Below, piece by piece: positions 24,105 through 31,783 of a stretch of 64,000 bases of DNA. This DNA is from Oxalobacteraceae bacterium AB_14. GTDB taxonomy: Bacteria; Pseudomonadota; Gammaproteobacteria; Burkholderiales; Burkholderiaceae_D. The position numbers and the translations under genes were made by a program. Location of the stretch: the NCBI GenBank assembly GCA_000381565.1, contig KB906724.1, positions 1,369,802-1,433,801 on the forward strand, in the 5' to 3' direction. Within the stretch, counting starts at the first letter, position 1. Each line of letters begins with the position of its first letter. A model generated the notes under the pieces. It saw only the letters and a list, made by a program, of their open reading frames with translations, was not told the origin of the DNA and ran no database searches.

Positions 24105-24530
24105 TCATTTGGACGCCGGCGCCGATTCCTTCGCACTTTGATGTTGCACCATCTGCTCCATCATCATCTGCATCATGTCCATGCGCTTTTCCATCATATC
24201 GGGGCGCATCATCATCATGCCGCCACCGGCCTTGCCTTGATGCATGCCGCCCGCCGGCGAAGCATCGGCGGCGCGCATGGCCTTCATATTGTCCTGCATC
24301 GCCTGCATATGCTCCTGCATCAGCTTTTGGCGCTCCTTGGAATCGGTGGTCGCCTGAATTTTCTCCATCTGGCGCTGCATCTTCTGCATATTTTCCATCA
24401 TCCCCGCCGACGTGGCGTCCGGCCCATTTTTTTCCTGCTGTGCCGGATCCGGATGATGCGGGTCCGCGGCGCCAGCGTGGGATACGCTCAGCAGCGAGGC
24501 GAAGAAGGCAATTGCGATAGAGGTTTTCAT
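24105..24530 (-). CDS. Methionine-rich periplasmic protein
   Basis: 141 aa from ATG 24530, which has AGGAAAC 6 nt upstream and gives a good signal peptide (about 1-22, ends SHA-GA); a longer in-frame start at 24590 lacks one. The mature protein is helical, Gln/Lys-rich and packed with methionine, especially the last third (a run of four Met near residue 108, then MM repeats up to about 130). Met-rich periplasmic proteins often bind Cu(I) or scavenge oxidants. No metal-resistance neighbours are present, so this is only a suggestion. Confidence 0.65.
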   Translation of the reverse strand: MKTSIAIAFFASLLSVSHAGAADPHHPDPAQQEKNGPDATSAGMMENMQKMQRQMEKIQATTDSKERQKLMQEHMQAMQDNMKAMRAADASPAGGMHQGKAGGGMMMMRPDMMEKRMDMMQMMMEQMVQHQSAKESAPASK

Positions 24531-24593
24531 GGTCGTTTCCTGGTTAGATTTTCGTTCTCGTTCAGTGTCAGCGCGGACTGTCTGATTCACGGC

Positions 24594-25091
24594 TTACAGC
24601 ACCAGCACCTGGTTTGGCAATTCGTTGGCGAGCTTGTCCTCTGCCGGATAGTGTTCCCTCAGATGGCGCGTCACCGCCTCAATGCCGGCGAGCACTCCGG
24701 CCTCATAGTCGCCTTGCTTGAAGGCGGCTTCCATCCGATGGCAAATGCTGTCCCATTCATGCGGGCCCGCCTTGCTGTGAATGCCGCGGTCGGCAACTAT
24801 CTCGACGCTGCGGTCAGCCAGCAGCAGGTAGATCAACACCCCGTTGTTTTGCGCCGTGTCCCATATCCGGTATTGTGAAAACACATCGATGGCACGCGCC
24901 CTGGCTGACTGATTGCTGAACAGTGGTGCGCCGTCCAATGCGGCCTCCACCACAAAGCGTATTTCGCCGCCATGGGTACGCTCGCTGGCGGCGATGGCGT
25001 CTTCAATCGCGCTCAGCGCCTCCGGTGGAAAGGTGTGTTTGATGTTGCGGCGTGTCGTCAACAGATGCCGCACCAGGCGTTGAATGTTCAT
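24594..25091 (-). CDS. TPM-domain protein
   Basis: 165 aa from ATG 25091 (GGAGGTGG lies 6-13 nt upstream, inside the end of the previous gene). TPM-fold features: IEDAIAASERTHGGEIRFVVE (about 25-45), then FSQYRIWDTAQNNGVLIYLLLADRSVEIVADRGI. No signal peptide; a weakly hydrophobic C-terminus. It is the last gene of a lemA-TPM-TPM operon. Such genes recur beside lemA in Proteobacteria; function is not settled. Confidence 0.82.
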   Translation of the reverse strand: MNIQRLVRHLLTTRRNIKHTFPPEALSAIEDAIAASERTHGGEIRFVVEAALDGAPLFSNQSARARAIDVFSQYRIWDTAQNNGVLIYLLLADRSVEIVADRGIHSKAGPHEWDSICHRMEAAFKQGDYEAGVLAGIEAVTRHLREHYPAEDKLANELPNQVLVL

Positions 25092-25093
25092 TG

Positions 25094-25954
25094 CTACCAC
25101 CTCCCTGAAGCGCCACCGCCACCAAAGCTGCCGCCGCCTCCGCTGAAGCCGCCTCCGCCTGGCCCGCCACGACCGAATCCGCCGGCGACACCACCAAGGC
25201 CCCGTGCGAGCATGCCGCCGCCAAGCAAGGTGAACAACAATGCCAGCACACCCGCGCCGACGGCAATGTAGACCGTTCCCGCCAGCAGCCAGGCGACGCC
25301 GGCCACCGCGCCGCCCGTGAGCACCGCGGCAGGAAGCCTGCCCAGCAGGGCGCGCAATATGCCGCCGATGGTGAACACCAGGATGAAGGCGACCGGCAGG
25401 TAGCGCTGCGCGCCGTCCGCGCCGACCCGCCTGGTTTCAGACGCCGGCAATTGCTCGCCGTCGACCAGCCGCATCATCTGGGCGGTGCCAGCGGCAATGC
25501 CGCCGTAGAAATCGCCTTGCTTGAAATAGGGCGTAATGATCTCGCTGATAATGCGCTTGCTGGTCGCGTCATTGAGCGGCCCCTCCAATCCGTAGCCGAC
25601 TTCGATGCGTAGCGCGCGATCGTTCTTGGCCACCACCAGGATGGCGCCGTCGTCGATTTTCTTGCGTCCCAGCTTCCACTGCTCGGCGACGCGCAACGCG
25701 TATTGCTCGATCGTCTCTGGCGCAGTGGTGGGAACGATGAGGACGGCGAGCTGGCTGCCTTTCTTTGCTTCAAACGATTGCAGTGCTTGTTCCAGGCTGT
25801 TTGTCTGCTCGGCTGTCAGCGTCGCGGTCTGATCGGTAACATGCCCTGTCAATGGCGGGACGGCGATTTGCGCGCCGGCGCTGGACGCTCCCCACAGTGC
25901 GAAGGCCAGCAACGACGCCAATGCCACGCGTCTGGCACCGGCCATCGTCATCAT
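25094..25954 (-). CDS. YgcG-family TPM-domain membrane protein with Gly-rich tail
   Basis: 286 aa. Signal peptide (about 1-28, ends AGA-QI), periplasmic TPM domain (about 30-170; LTGHVTDQTATLTAEQ, then QLAVLIVPTTAPETIEQYA and DDGAILVVAKNDRALRIEVGYGLEG), two membrane helices (about 190-245) and a C-terminal glycine/phenylalanine-rich tail ending GGGGASGRW, typical of YgcG proteins. It overlaps lemA by 4 bp. TPM proteins of this kind have been linked to membrane-protein assembly or repair; role here is inferred from family. Confidence 0.87.
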   Translation of the reverse strand: MMTMAGARRVALASLLAFALWGASSAGAQIAVPPLTGHVTDQTATLTAEQTNSLEQALQSFEAKKGSQLAVLIVPTTAPETIEQYALRVAEQWKLGRKKIDDGAILVVAKNDRALRIEVGYGLEGPLNDATSKRIISEIITPYFKQGDFYGGIAAGTAQMMRLVDGEQLPASETRRVGADGAQRYLPVAFILVFTIGGILRALLGRLPAAVLTGGAVAGVAWLLAGTVYIAVGAGVLALLFTLLGGGMLARGLGGVAGGFGRGGPGGGGFSGGGGSFGGGGASGRW

Positions 25955-26583
25955 TTGGTCCGCTCCTGGGGGGCAGCCTGAGGCTTGGCGGGCGCGGCTT
26001 TGAAATCGACCGTCGGTGGTTTGCTGATTTCCTTTTCATTGTCGACCGAGAAATTCGGCTTCGCCTGGTAGCCGAAGGCCATGGCGGTCAGATTGGACGG
26101 AAACGAACGCACGGTGACGTTGTATTCCTGAACCGACTTGATATAGCGATTGCGCGCCACGGTGATGCGGTTTTCCGTGCCTTCCAGTTGTGCCTGCAGA
26201 TCGCGGAAATTGGCGTCGGCTTTCAACTGTGGATAGCTTTCACTGACTGCAAGCAGTCGCGACAGCGCACCGGACAAGGCGCCTTGCGCCGCCTGGAATC
26301 TGGCGAAGGCGGCCGGGTCGTTCAATACTTCCGGCGTGACCTGCACCGACGTCGCGGCGGCCCGCGCCTGTGTCACCTGGGTCAGCACGTCTTGCTCATG
26401 CGCGGCATAGCCCTTGACGGTATTGACCAGGTTGGGAATCAGGTCGGCCCGCCGCTGGTATTGGTTGACCACCTCAGACCAGCTCGCCTTGATTTGCTCG
26501 TCCTGGCTTTGCAGGGCGTTGTAGCCACAGCCGGACAGGCCGAGCAGGGCCAGCATCGCCAGCATCATGCACAATTTACGCAC
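25951..26583 (-). CDS. lemA: LemA-family lipoprotein
   Basis: 210 aa. Signal with lipobox LSGC (Cys at about 19), so it is probably lipid-anchored. LemA features: NALQSQDEQIKASWSEVVNQYQRRADLIPNLVNTVKGYA at about 22-60 and EGTENRITVARNRYIKSVQEYN at about 140-161, all helical. The C-terminal tail is Pro/Ala/Lys-rich. It is the first gene of the lemA-ygcG-TPM operon, with a 4-bp overlap to the next. Confidence 0.92.
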   Translation of the reverse strand: MRKLCMMLAMLALLGLSGCGYNALQSQDEQIKASWSEVVNQYQRRADLIPNLVNTVKGYAAHEQDVLTQVTQARAAATSVQVTPEVLNDPAAFARFQAAQGALSGALSRLLAVSESYPQLKADANFRDLQAQLEGTENRITVARNRYIKSVQEYNVTVRSFPSNLTAMAFGYQAKPNFSVDNEKEISKPPTVDFKAAPAKPQAAPQERTK

Positions 26584-26953
26584 TTTGTTTCTCCCAATAG
26601 CTGCAGTATTGATCTGTCTAAACAGGCATCTTCGCTCCAGACTAGTCGTCTGACGATTGACTTTCTATGACGCAGATCAAAACAGACTGAATGCCGTCCG
26701 GCAGGCGGTTGTCGCACGCCCACCTCACTTGTTTCCTAAACAACGCTAAACTTCATGCAAACTTTGAAAGTTTGTAGAGCCACCATCGCTTCTTCTGTAT
26801 AAATCTTTCTGGTTGGAATGCGGTCCCCATCGATATGCAAGCGGCTTTTGAGCCGTTTAGGAAAACTTCAGGGTACGCGTTGCAATGCGGTAGCCAGCTA
26901 CCGCCAAATAATAAATACAGCCCCTCGTTGGGCACACGACCAGGAGACAGCAC
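26584..26953. other. Intergenic region upstream of the TonB receptor gene
   Basis: 370 bp between divergent lemA and the TonB receptor gene. It contains the 17-bp perfect palindrome at 26758-26774 and a ribosome-binding site CAGGAGAC at 26940. No ORF or RNA gene is recognised. Confidence 0.45.
26758..26774. promoter_or_regulatory. Perfect palindrome, candidate operator
   Basis: CAAACTTTGAAAGTTTG is a perfect 17-bp dyad about 180 bp before the TonB receptor start. It is unlike the LacI-type sites at 46561 and 49114, so another regulator would be involved. Confidence 0.4.
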
Positions 26954-29900
26954 ATGACGTTAACAACCCCTCACGCTGCACGCCAGCGCCGCTGGACCAA
27001 GACGCCGCTCGCCACGGCCTTGAGCCTCGGCCTGATGACCCTTTCCAGCGCCCACGCGCAGACCGCGTCCGCCGATAAGCCGGCCGAGAAAACCGCCGAC
27101 GGCAAGCCGATCGACTCCGTGGTCGTCACCGGCTACCGCTACGCGATCGAGAAAAGCCTCGACCAGAAGCGCAACGCCAACGCCATCGTCGATGTCGTCA
27201 CCGCCGAAGACATCGGCAAGTTCCCCGACAAGAACGTGGCCGACGCGCTGCAGCGCGTGCCCGGCGTGATCATCGACCGCAGCGGCGGCGAGGGCAAGAA
27301 CGTCAGCGTGCGCGGCCTGTCGTCGGAACTGACCCTGACCCAGTTGAACGGCAACTACATCGCCACGGCCGAGTCCAACGGCGATCCGACCCGTTCCTTC
27401 AACTACATGCTAATGCCGGCCAACATGCTGTCCAGCGCCGAACTGTTCAAGACGCCGGAAGCGCGCATCGACGAAGGCGGCATCGGCGGCACCGTGATCC
27501 TGCACACCCGCCGTCCGCTGGAAGTGAAGTCGGGCACCGGCTTCGTTTCCGCCGAAGGCACCTGGGCCGACACCAGCAAGAAGACCGACGGCCAGTTCTC
27601 CGGCCAGTACGCGTGGCACGACGAGAGCAACCGTTTCGGCGTGCTGGTCGGCTACACGCAACAGAAACGCACCACCCGCACCATGGGCGCCAGCACCGAG
27701 AACTGGCAATGGTATGGCGACGACTACGACGCCCATCCGGCCACCGACGTCAACGGCAAGCCGTCCAATATGAACAGCTACTGGTGGGGCCAGTCCGGCT
27801 TCAAGGACCAGAGCGGCAAGAAATACACCAATTTCATGATGCCGACCTCGGTCAACTTCGACGTCAAGACCGAGGACCGCGAGCGCAAGGGCGGCCAGCT
27901 GACGCTGCAGGCCAAGCCGGTGCGCAACCTGACCGTGACCGGCAACTATTTCCGCTTCGACCTGTCGCAGAACTCGCAGACCAACACGCTGAAGATCCCC
28001 GAGTGGAATCTGGCCCGCTACGACGGCGACGGCAACTGGGCCGGCGGCCGCATGCTCGACGGTCTGACTTTCGACCGCAGCGGCACCATCGTCACCGGCG
28101 CGCAATACAGCGCGCACCCCGGCAAGACCTACTACTGCAGCGGCGACCAGGCCAAGGCGGGCGGCCTGACCAACACCGGCGGCTTCGGTCCGGACGATTG
28201 CACCATCCCGACGCCGCAGATCACCGGCAGCTACAACCGCGAAAAGGCGCTGTCGCAAACCGCCGACATCGAAGTCGAATGGCACGGCGACACGCTGGAC
28301 GCCACCTTCAAGGGCGGCCGTACCTGGGCCGGCGGCGGTCCGGACCTGCAATTCGGCATGCCGATCAAGCCGCGCCTGCAAAACGCCGACGGCAGCTGGA
28401 CCCTGGGCAACTACGCCAGCGCCTGGAGCACGGCCGGCAAGCCGAGCATGACCTTCTCGCCGGAACTGATGGCCAACCTGCAAAAGGGCATAGGCGAGAT
28501 CGACCTCGGCTCGACCAGCTCGTCGTGGACCCACAACAGCACCCAGCAGAAATACGCCCAGGCCGATTTCACCTGGCACGCCGACAGCAACTGGCTGGAC
28601 TCGCTGCAATTCGGCGGCAAGTACCGCGACGGCGGCACCCACCGCAGCACCGGCAACAACTACTGGGTGTGCAAGGGCGCCGATCCGGCCAACTACGACA
28701 AGCGCTACCAGGCCGGCTGCGATCCGACCGCCAACAAGTTCCAGTCGCAGTTCCTGTACGGCCAATCGCTGGACAACCTGGCCGGCGGCATCAGCGCCAG
28801 CGCCTTCCCGGCGATTAACTACCCTGCCTACATCGGTTACCTGAACCAGACCTACGGCGCCATGCAGACCCGCAACGAAGACAACTTCGTCTACAACGTC
28901 AACGAGAAGATTTCTTCGACGTACTTGCAGGCCAACATCAAGACCGACCGCCTGCGTGGCAACGTCGGCCTGCGCGTGGTGCGCACCAAGCAGCATGCCG
29001 ATTCGACCGACCGCGTCGACAACTACAACGACTACTTCTTCAACGGCGCCAACGGCAGCCCGGCGCCTTGCCAGGCGGGCGGCGCTCCGGCGGTGGGCGC
29101 GCCGGCCGGTTCCGGCTGCACCAGCGGCTTCACCCGTCTGCCGGACAGCACCGCGCGCAGCTCGTCGTTCGTGCTCAGTTCGCTCGACCGCAACTACACC
29201 GACGTCCTGCCCAGCTTCAACCTGGCGTTCGACGTGCGCAAGGACCTGCTGCTGCGCATGGCCGCATCCAAGGTGGTGTCGCGGCCGAGCTACGGCGACA
29301 TCGCGTCGCCGGGCGGCTTGCAGTACTACAGCCAGGAATACGTCAACGACCGCCGCCTGATCGGTGGCGGCGACAAGCAGGGCTGGTTCGGCGAAGGCAG
29401 CAACAAGCAGCTCGATCCGTACAAGGCGACCCAGCTCGACCTGGGCCTGGAGTGGTACTTCCACCGCGGCTCCGTGCTCGGCGCCGACCTGTTCCGCAAG
29501 AACGTCAGCAACTTCGCGGTACCGGTGGTGCGCGACGTGACCATGAACGTGGGCGGCCAGAGCGTGACGGTGCAGAACTACTCGACCAGCGCCGGCGGCC
29601 GCAACGGCGTGTCGCAGGGTATCGAGATGTATGCCCAGCACACGCTCGATTCCGGCCTCGGCTTCCAGGTCAACTACACCTACAACAAGACCAACCAGGC
29701 GGCCATCACCCTGAGCGACGGCACCGAGATCGGCAAGTCGCCGCTGGTCGGCAGCGCCAAGAACCAGGCCAACATCACCGTGTTCTACGAAACCGACAAG
29801 TATCTGGCGCGCGCCTCGTACAACCGTCGCGGCGAGGTGGTCAACGGTCTGGTCAACGGTTTGAACGTGTATTCGGAGCCGTACAGCCAGGTCGACGTGA

Positions 29901-30064
29901 ACGTGGCCTACAACCTGACCAAGGAGCTGAGCCTGACCGCTTCGGTGCTGAACCTGACCAGGGAAGAGACCCGTTCCCACCTGGGCAGCGACACCAAGGA
30001 CCGCTTCTACGCCAACGGTTACACCGGCCGCATCGCCTACTTCGGCTTGAACTACAAGTTCTGA
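26954..30064 (+). CDS. TonB-dependent outer-membrane receptor (carbohydrate-type)
   Basis: 1,036 aa. Signal peptide (about 1-35, ends AHA-QT). Plug domain starts at DSVVVTGYR (about 54), followed by AEDIGKFPDKNVADALQRVPGV and VRGLSSELTLTQLNG, typical of the Xanthomonas/Caulobacter TonB-receptor family used for glycans. The beta-barrel ends in YFGLNYKF with a terminal aromatic residue, the usual outer-membrane signal. A ribosome-binding site AGGAGAC lies 7 nt before the ATG. The neighbouring GH92 and GH97 genes and halogenase-family gene suggest import of mannose- or glucose-containing oligosaccharides. It is followed by a terminator at 30113. Confidence 0.93.
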   Translation: MTLTTPHAARQRRWTKTPLATALSLGLMTLSSAHAQTASADKPAEKTADGKPIDSVVVTGYRYAIEKSLDQKRNANAIVDVVTAEDIGKFPDKNVADALQRVPGVIIDRSGGEGKNVSVRGLSSELTLTQLNGNYIATAESNGDPTRSFNYMLMPANMLSSAELFKTPEARIDEGGIGGTVILHTRRPLEVKSGTGFVSAEGTWADTSKKTDGQFSGQYAWHDESNRFGVLVGYTQQKRTTRTMGASTENWQWYGDDYDAHPATDVNGKPSNMNSYWWGQSGFKDQSGKKYTNFMMPTSVNFDVKTEDRERKGGQLTLQAKPVRNLTVTGNYFRFDLSQNSQTNTLKIPEWNLARYDGDGNWAGGRMLDGLTFDRSGTIVTGAQYSAHPGKTYYCSGDQAKAGGLTNTGGFGPDDCTIPTPQITGSYNREKALSQTADIEVEWHGDTLDATFKGGRTWAGGGPDLQFGMPIKPRLQNADGSWTLGNYASAWSTAGKPSMTFSPELMANLQKGIGEIDLGSTSSSWTHNSTQQKYAQADFTWHADSNWLDSLQFGGKYRDGGTHRSTGNNYWVCKGADPANYDKRYQAGCDPTANKFQSQFLYGQSLDNLAGGISASAFPAINYPAYIGYLNQTYGAMQTRNEDNFVYNVNEKISSTYLQANIKTDRLRGNVGLRVVRTKQHADSTDRVDNYNDYFFNGANGSPAPCQAGGAPAVGAPAGSGCTSGFTRLPDSTARSSSFVLSSLDRNYTDVLPSFNLAFDVRKDLLLRMAASKVVSRPSYGDIASPGGLQYYSQEYVNDRRLIGGGDKQGWFGEGSNKQLDPYKATQLDLGLEWYFHRGSVLGADLFRKNVSNFAVPVVRDVTMNVGGQSVTVQNYSTSAGGRNGVSQGIEMYAQHTLDSGLGFQVNYTYNKTNQAAITLSDGTEIGKSPLVGSAKNQANITVFYETDKYLARASYNRRGEVVNGLVNGLNVYSEPYSQVDVNVAYNLTKELSLTASVLNLTREETRSHLGSDTKDRFYANGYTGRIAYFGLNYKF

Positions 30065-30112
30065 TAGCTTCCTCCCGCCCCCTCGCGCCCGCGGGTGCGA
30101 GGGGAGGTTCCC

Positions 30113-30150
30113 GTCGGCGCTTGCCTGTCTTGGCAAGCGCCGACTTTTTT
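30113..30150 (+). terminator. Strong intrinsic terminator between TonB receptor and halogenase genes
   Basis: Perfect 13-bp stem GTCGGCGCTTGCC / GGCAAGCGCCGAC with loop TGTCT(T), then TTTTTT. The next gene starts only 24 bp later and shows no separate promoter, so partial read-through may set the expression ratio. Confidence 0.85.
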
Positions 30151-30173
30151 GCATCTGCAAGGGATAGAGAAAA

Positions 30174-31691
30174 ATGACAAACAACCGTATCCAACGCGTG
30201 GTCGTGGTCGGCGGCGGCAGCGCCGGCTGGATGGCGGCCGCCGCGCTGGCCACCTACCTGGGCAAGCAGGCGTCGGTACGCCTGATCGAGTCCGAGGAGA
30301 TCGGCATCGTCGGCGTCGGCGAAGCCAGCGTTCCGCACATCCGCATGTTCAACAGCCAGATGCTGGGCATAGCCGAGACCGAGTTCGTCCAGCGGACCCA
30401 GGGCACGGTCAAGCTCGGCATCGAGTTCAGGGATTGGTCGCGCATCGGCGACAGCTACATCCACGGCTTCGGCGTCATCGGCCGTTCGCTGGGGCCGCTG
30501 CCCTTCCACCAGTTCTGGCTCAAGCTGGCCCAGTCCGGCCGCGCGGCGGCCATCGGCGACTATTCGGCCCAGACGCTGATGGCGCCACAGGGCAAGTTCG
30601 TGCCCGGCGTCGGCGCTGCGCCGCCGAGTTCGCCGCTGTCCGACATCGCCTACGCCTATCACTTCGACGCCGGCATGTATGCGCGCTTCCTGCGCGAGCT
30701 GTCGGAGCGGCGCGGCGTGCAGCGCATCGAAGGCAAGATCGTCGGCGTCAACCAGCGCGCCGACGACGGCCATGTCGAATCGGTGACGATGGAAAATGGC
30801 GACGTCGTCGAAGGCGAGTTGTTCATCGATTGTTCCGGCTTCCGCGGGGTGCTGATCGAGCAGACCCTCAAAACCGGCTACGTGGACTGGACGCACTGGC
30901 TGCCGTGCGACCGCGCGATGGCGGTGCCCAGCGAGCGCGTCGATCCGATCACACCATACACACGCGCCACCGCGCGCGCGGCGGGCTGGCAGTGGCGCAT
31001 ACCGCTGCAGCACCGCACCGGCAATGGCCATGTGTATGCGAGCCGCTACCTCGGCGACGACGAGGCCGCCGCGACCTTGCTGGCCAACCTGGACGGCAAG
31101 GCGCTGGCCGAGCCGCGCCCGCTGCGCTTCACGCCCGGCATGCGCAAGAAGTTCTGGAACAAGAATGTGGTGGCGCTGGGCCTGGCCAGCGGCTTCCTGG
31201 AGCCGCTGGAATCGACCAGCATCTATATGGTCCAGTCGGGCATCAGCCGCCTGCTGGCGCTGTTCCCCGGCCGCGATTTCCATCCCTTGCTGGCCGAGCG
31301 CTTCAACCGCGAGTCCGCGTTCGAGTACGAGCGGGTGCGCGATTTCCTGATCCTGCACTACCACGCGACCGAGCGTAGCGACACGCCGTTCTGGAACTAC
31401 TGCCGCACCATGTCCATCCCGGACAGTTTGAAGGAGGCGATGGATTTGTTCCGCAGCGACGGGCGCTACTTCCGCAACGGCGAGGATTTCTTCGCGTTGC
31501 CGAGCTGGGTGCAGGTGATGCTGGGCCAGCGCATCATGCCGCAAAGCTACCACCCGATCGTGGACGATATGCCGGAGGAGAAGTTGGTGCAATACGTCGA
31601 GGGCGTGCGCGCGTCGCTGGCGCAGGCTGTGGCGGCCATGCCGACGCATGGGGAGTGGATCAAGCGCTATTGGAAGGCGGCCGCGCCGTAA
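30174..31691 (+). CDS. Flavin-dependent tryptophan-halogenase-family protein
   Basis: 505 aa. FAD site GGGSAGW at 13-19; Lys80 in QGTVKLGIEF aligns with the catalytic Lys79 of PrnA; the family WxWxIP motif appears as WQWRIP near residue 272; LASGFLEPLESTSI lies near 340. Flavin halogenases use FADH2, O2 and halide. Members next to TonB receptors are common in Caulobacter, Xanthomonas and Oxalobacteraceae, and their substrate is unknown. No flavin reductase partner is adjacent. It lies 24 bp behind a strong terminator after the receptor gene. Confidence 0.87.
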   Translation: MTNNRIQRVVVVGGGSAGWMAAAALATYLGKQASVRLIESEEIGIVGVGEASVPHIRMFNSQMLGIAETEFVQRTQGTVKLGIEFRDWSRIGDSYIHGFGVIGRSLGPLPFHQFWLKLAQSGRAAAIGDYSAQTLMAPQGKFVPGVGAAPPSSPLSDIAYAYHFDAGMYARFLRELSERRGVQRIEGKIVGVNQRADDGHVESVTMENGDVVEGELFIDCSGFRGVLIEQTLKTGYVDWTHWLPCDRAMAVPSERVDPITPYTRATARAAGWQWRIPLQHRTGNGHVYASRYLGDDEAAATLLANLDGKALAEPRPLRFTPGMRKKFWNKNVVALGLASGFLEPLESTSIYMVQSGISRLLALFPGRDFHPLLAERFNRESAFEYERVRDFLILHYHATERSDTPFWNYCRTMSIPDSLKEAMDLFRSDGRYFRNGEDFFALPSWVQVMLGQRIMPQSYHPIVDDMPEEKLVQYVEGVRASLAQAVAAMPTHGEWIKRYWKAAAP

Positions 31692-31692
31692 A

Positions 31693-31772
31693 CGTCGTTC
31701 CCGCGCAGGCGGGAACCCATGCTGCGTGTCTGACCACGCGACGTATGGATTCCCGCCTGCGCGGGAATGACA
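31693..31772. repeat. Inverted-repeat intergenic element (GCGCAGGCGGGAA type)
   Basis: Arms CGTTCCCGCGCAGGCGGGAA (31693 onward) and the complementary GGATTCCCGCCTGCGCGGGAATGA (ending 31772) face each other about 30 bp apart. Each arm is itself partly palindromic. This small element is frequent between genes in betaproteobacteria. Here it separates convergent genes and may act as a bidirectional terminator. A half-copy is seen at 50586-50612. Confidence 0.75.
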
Positions 31773-31783
31773 CGGTGGTGGCG

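Noticed and set aside
27410-30253. 947-codon open frame on the minus strand opposite the TonB receptor
   Set aside because: Shadow frame of a high-GC gene; low-complexity Val/Ala/Gly/Arg composition and no recognisable domains.
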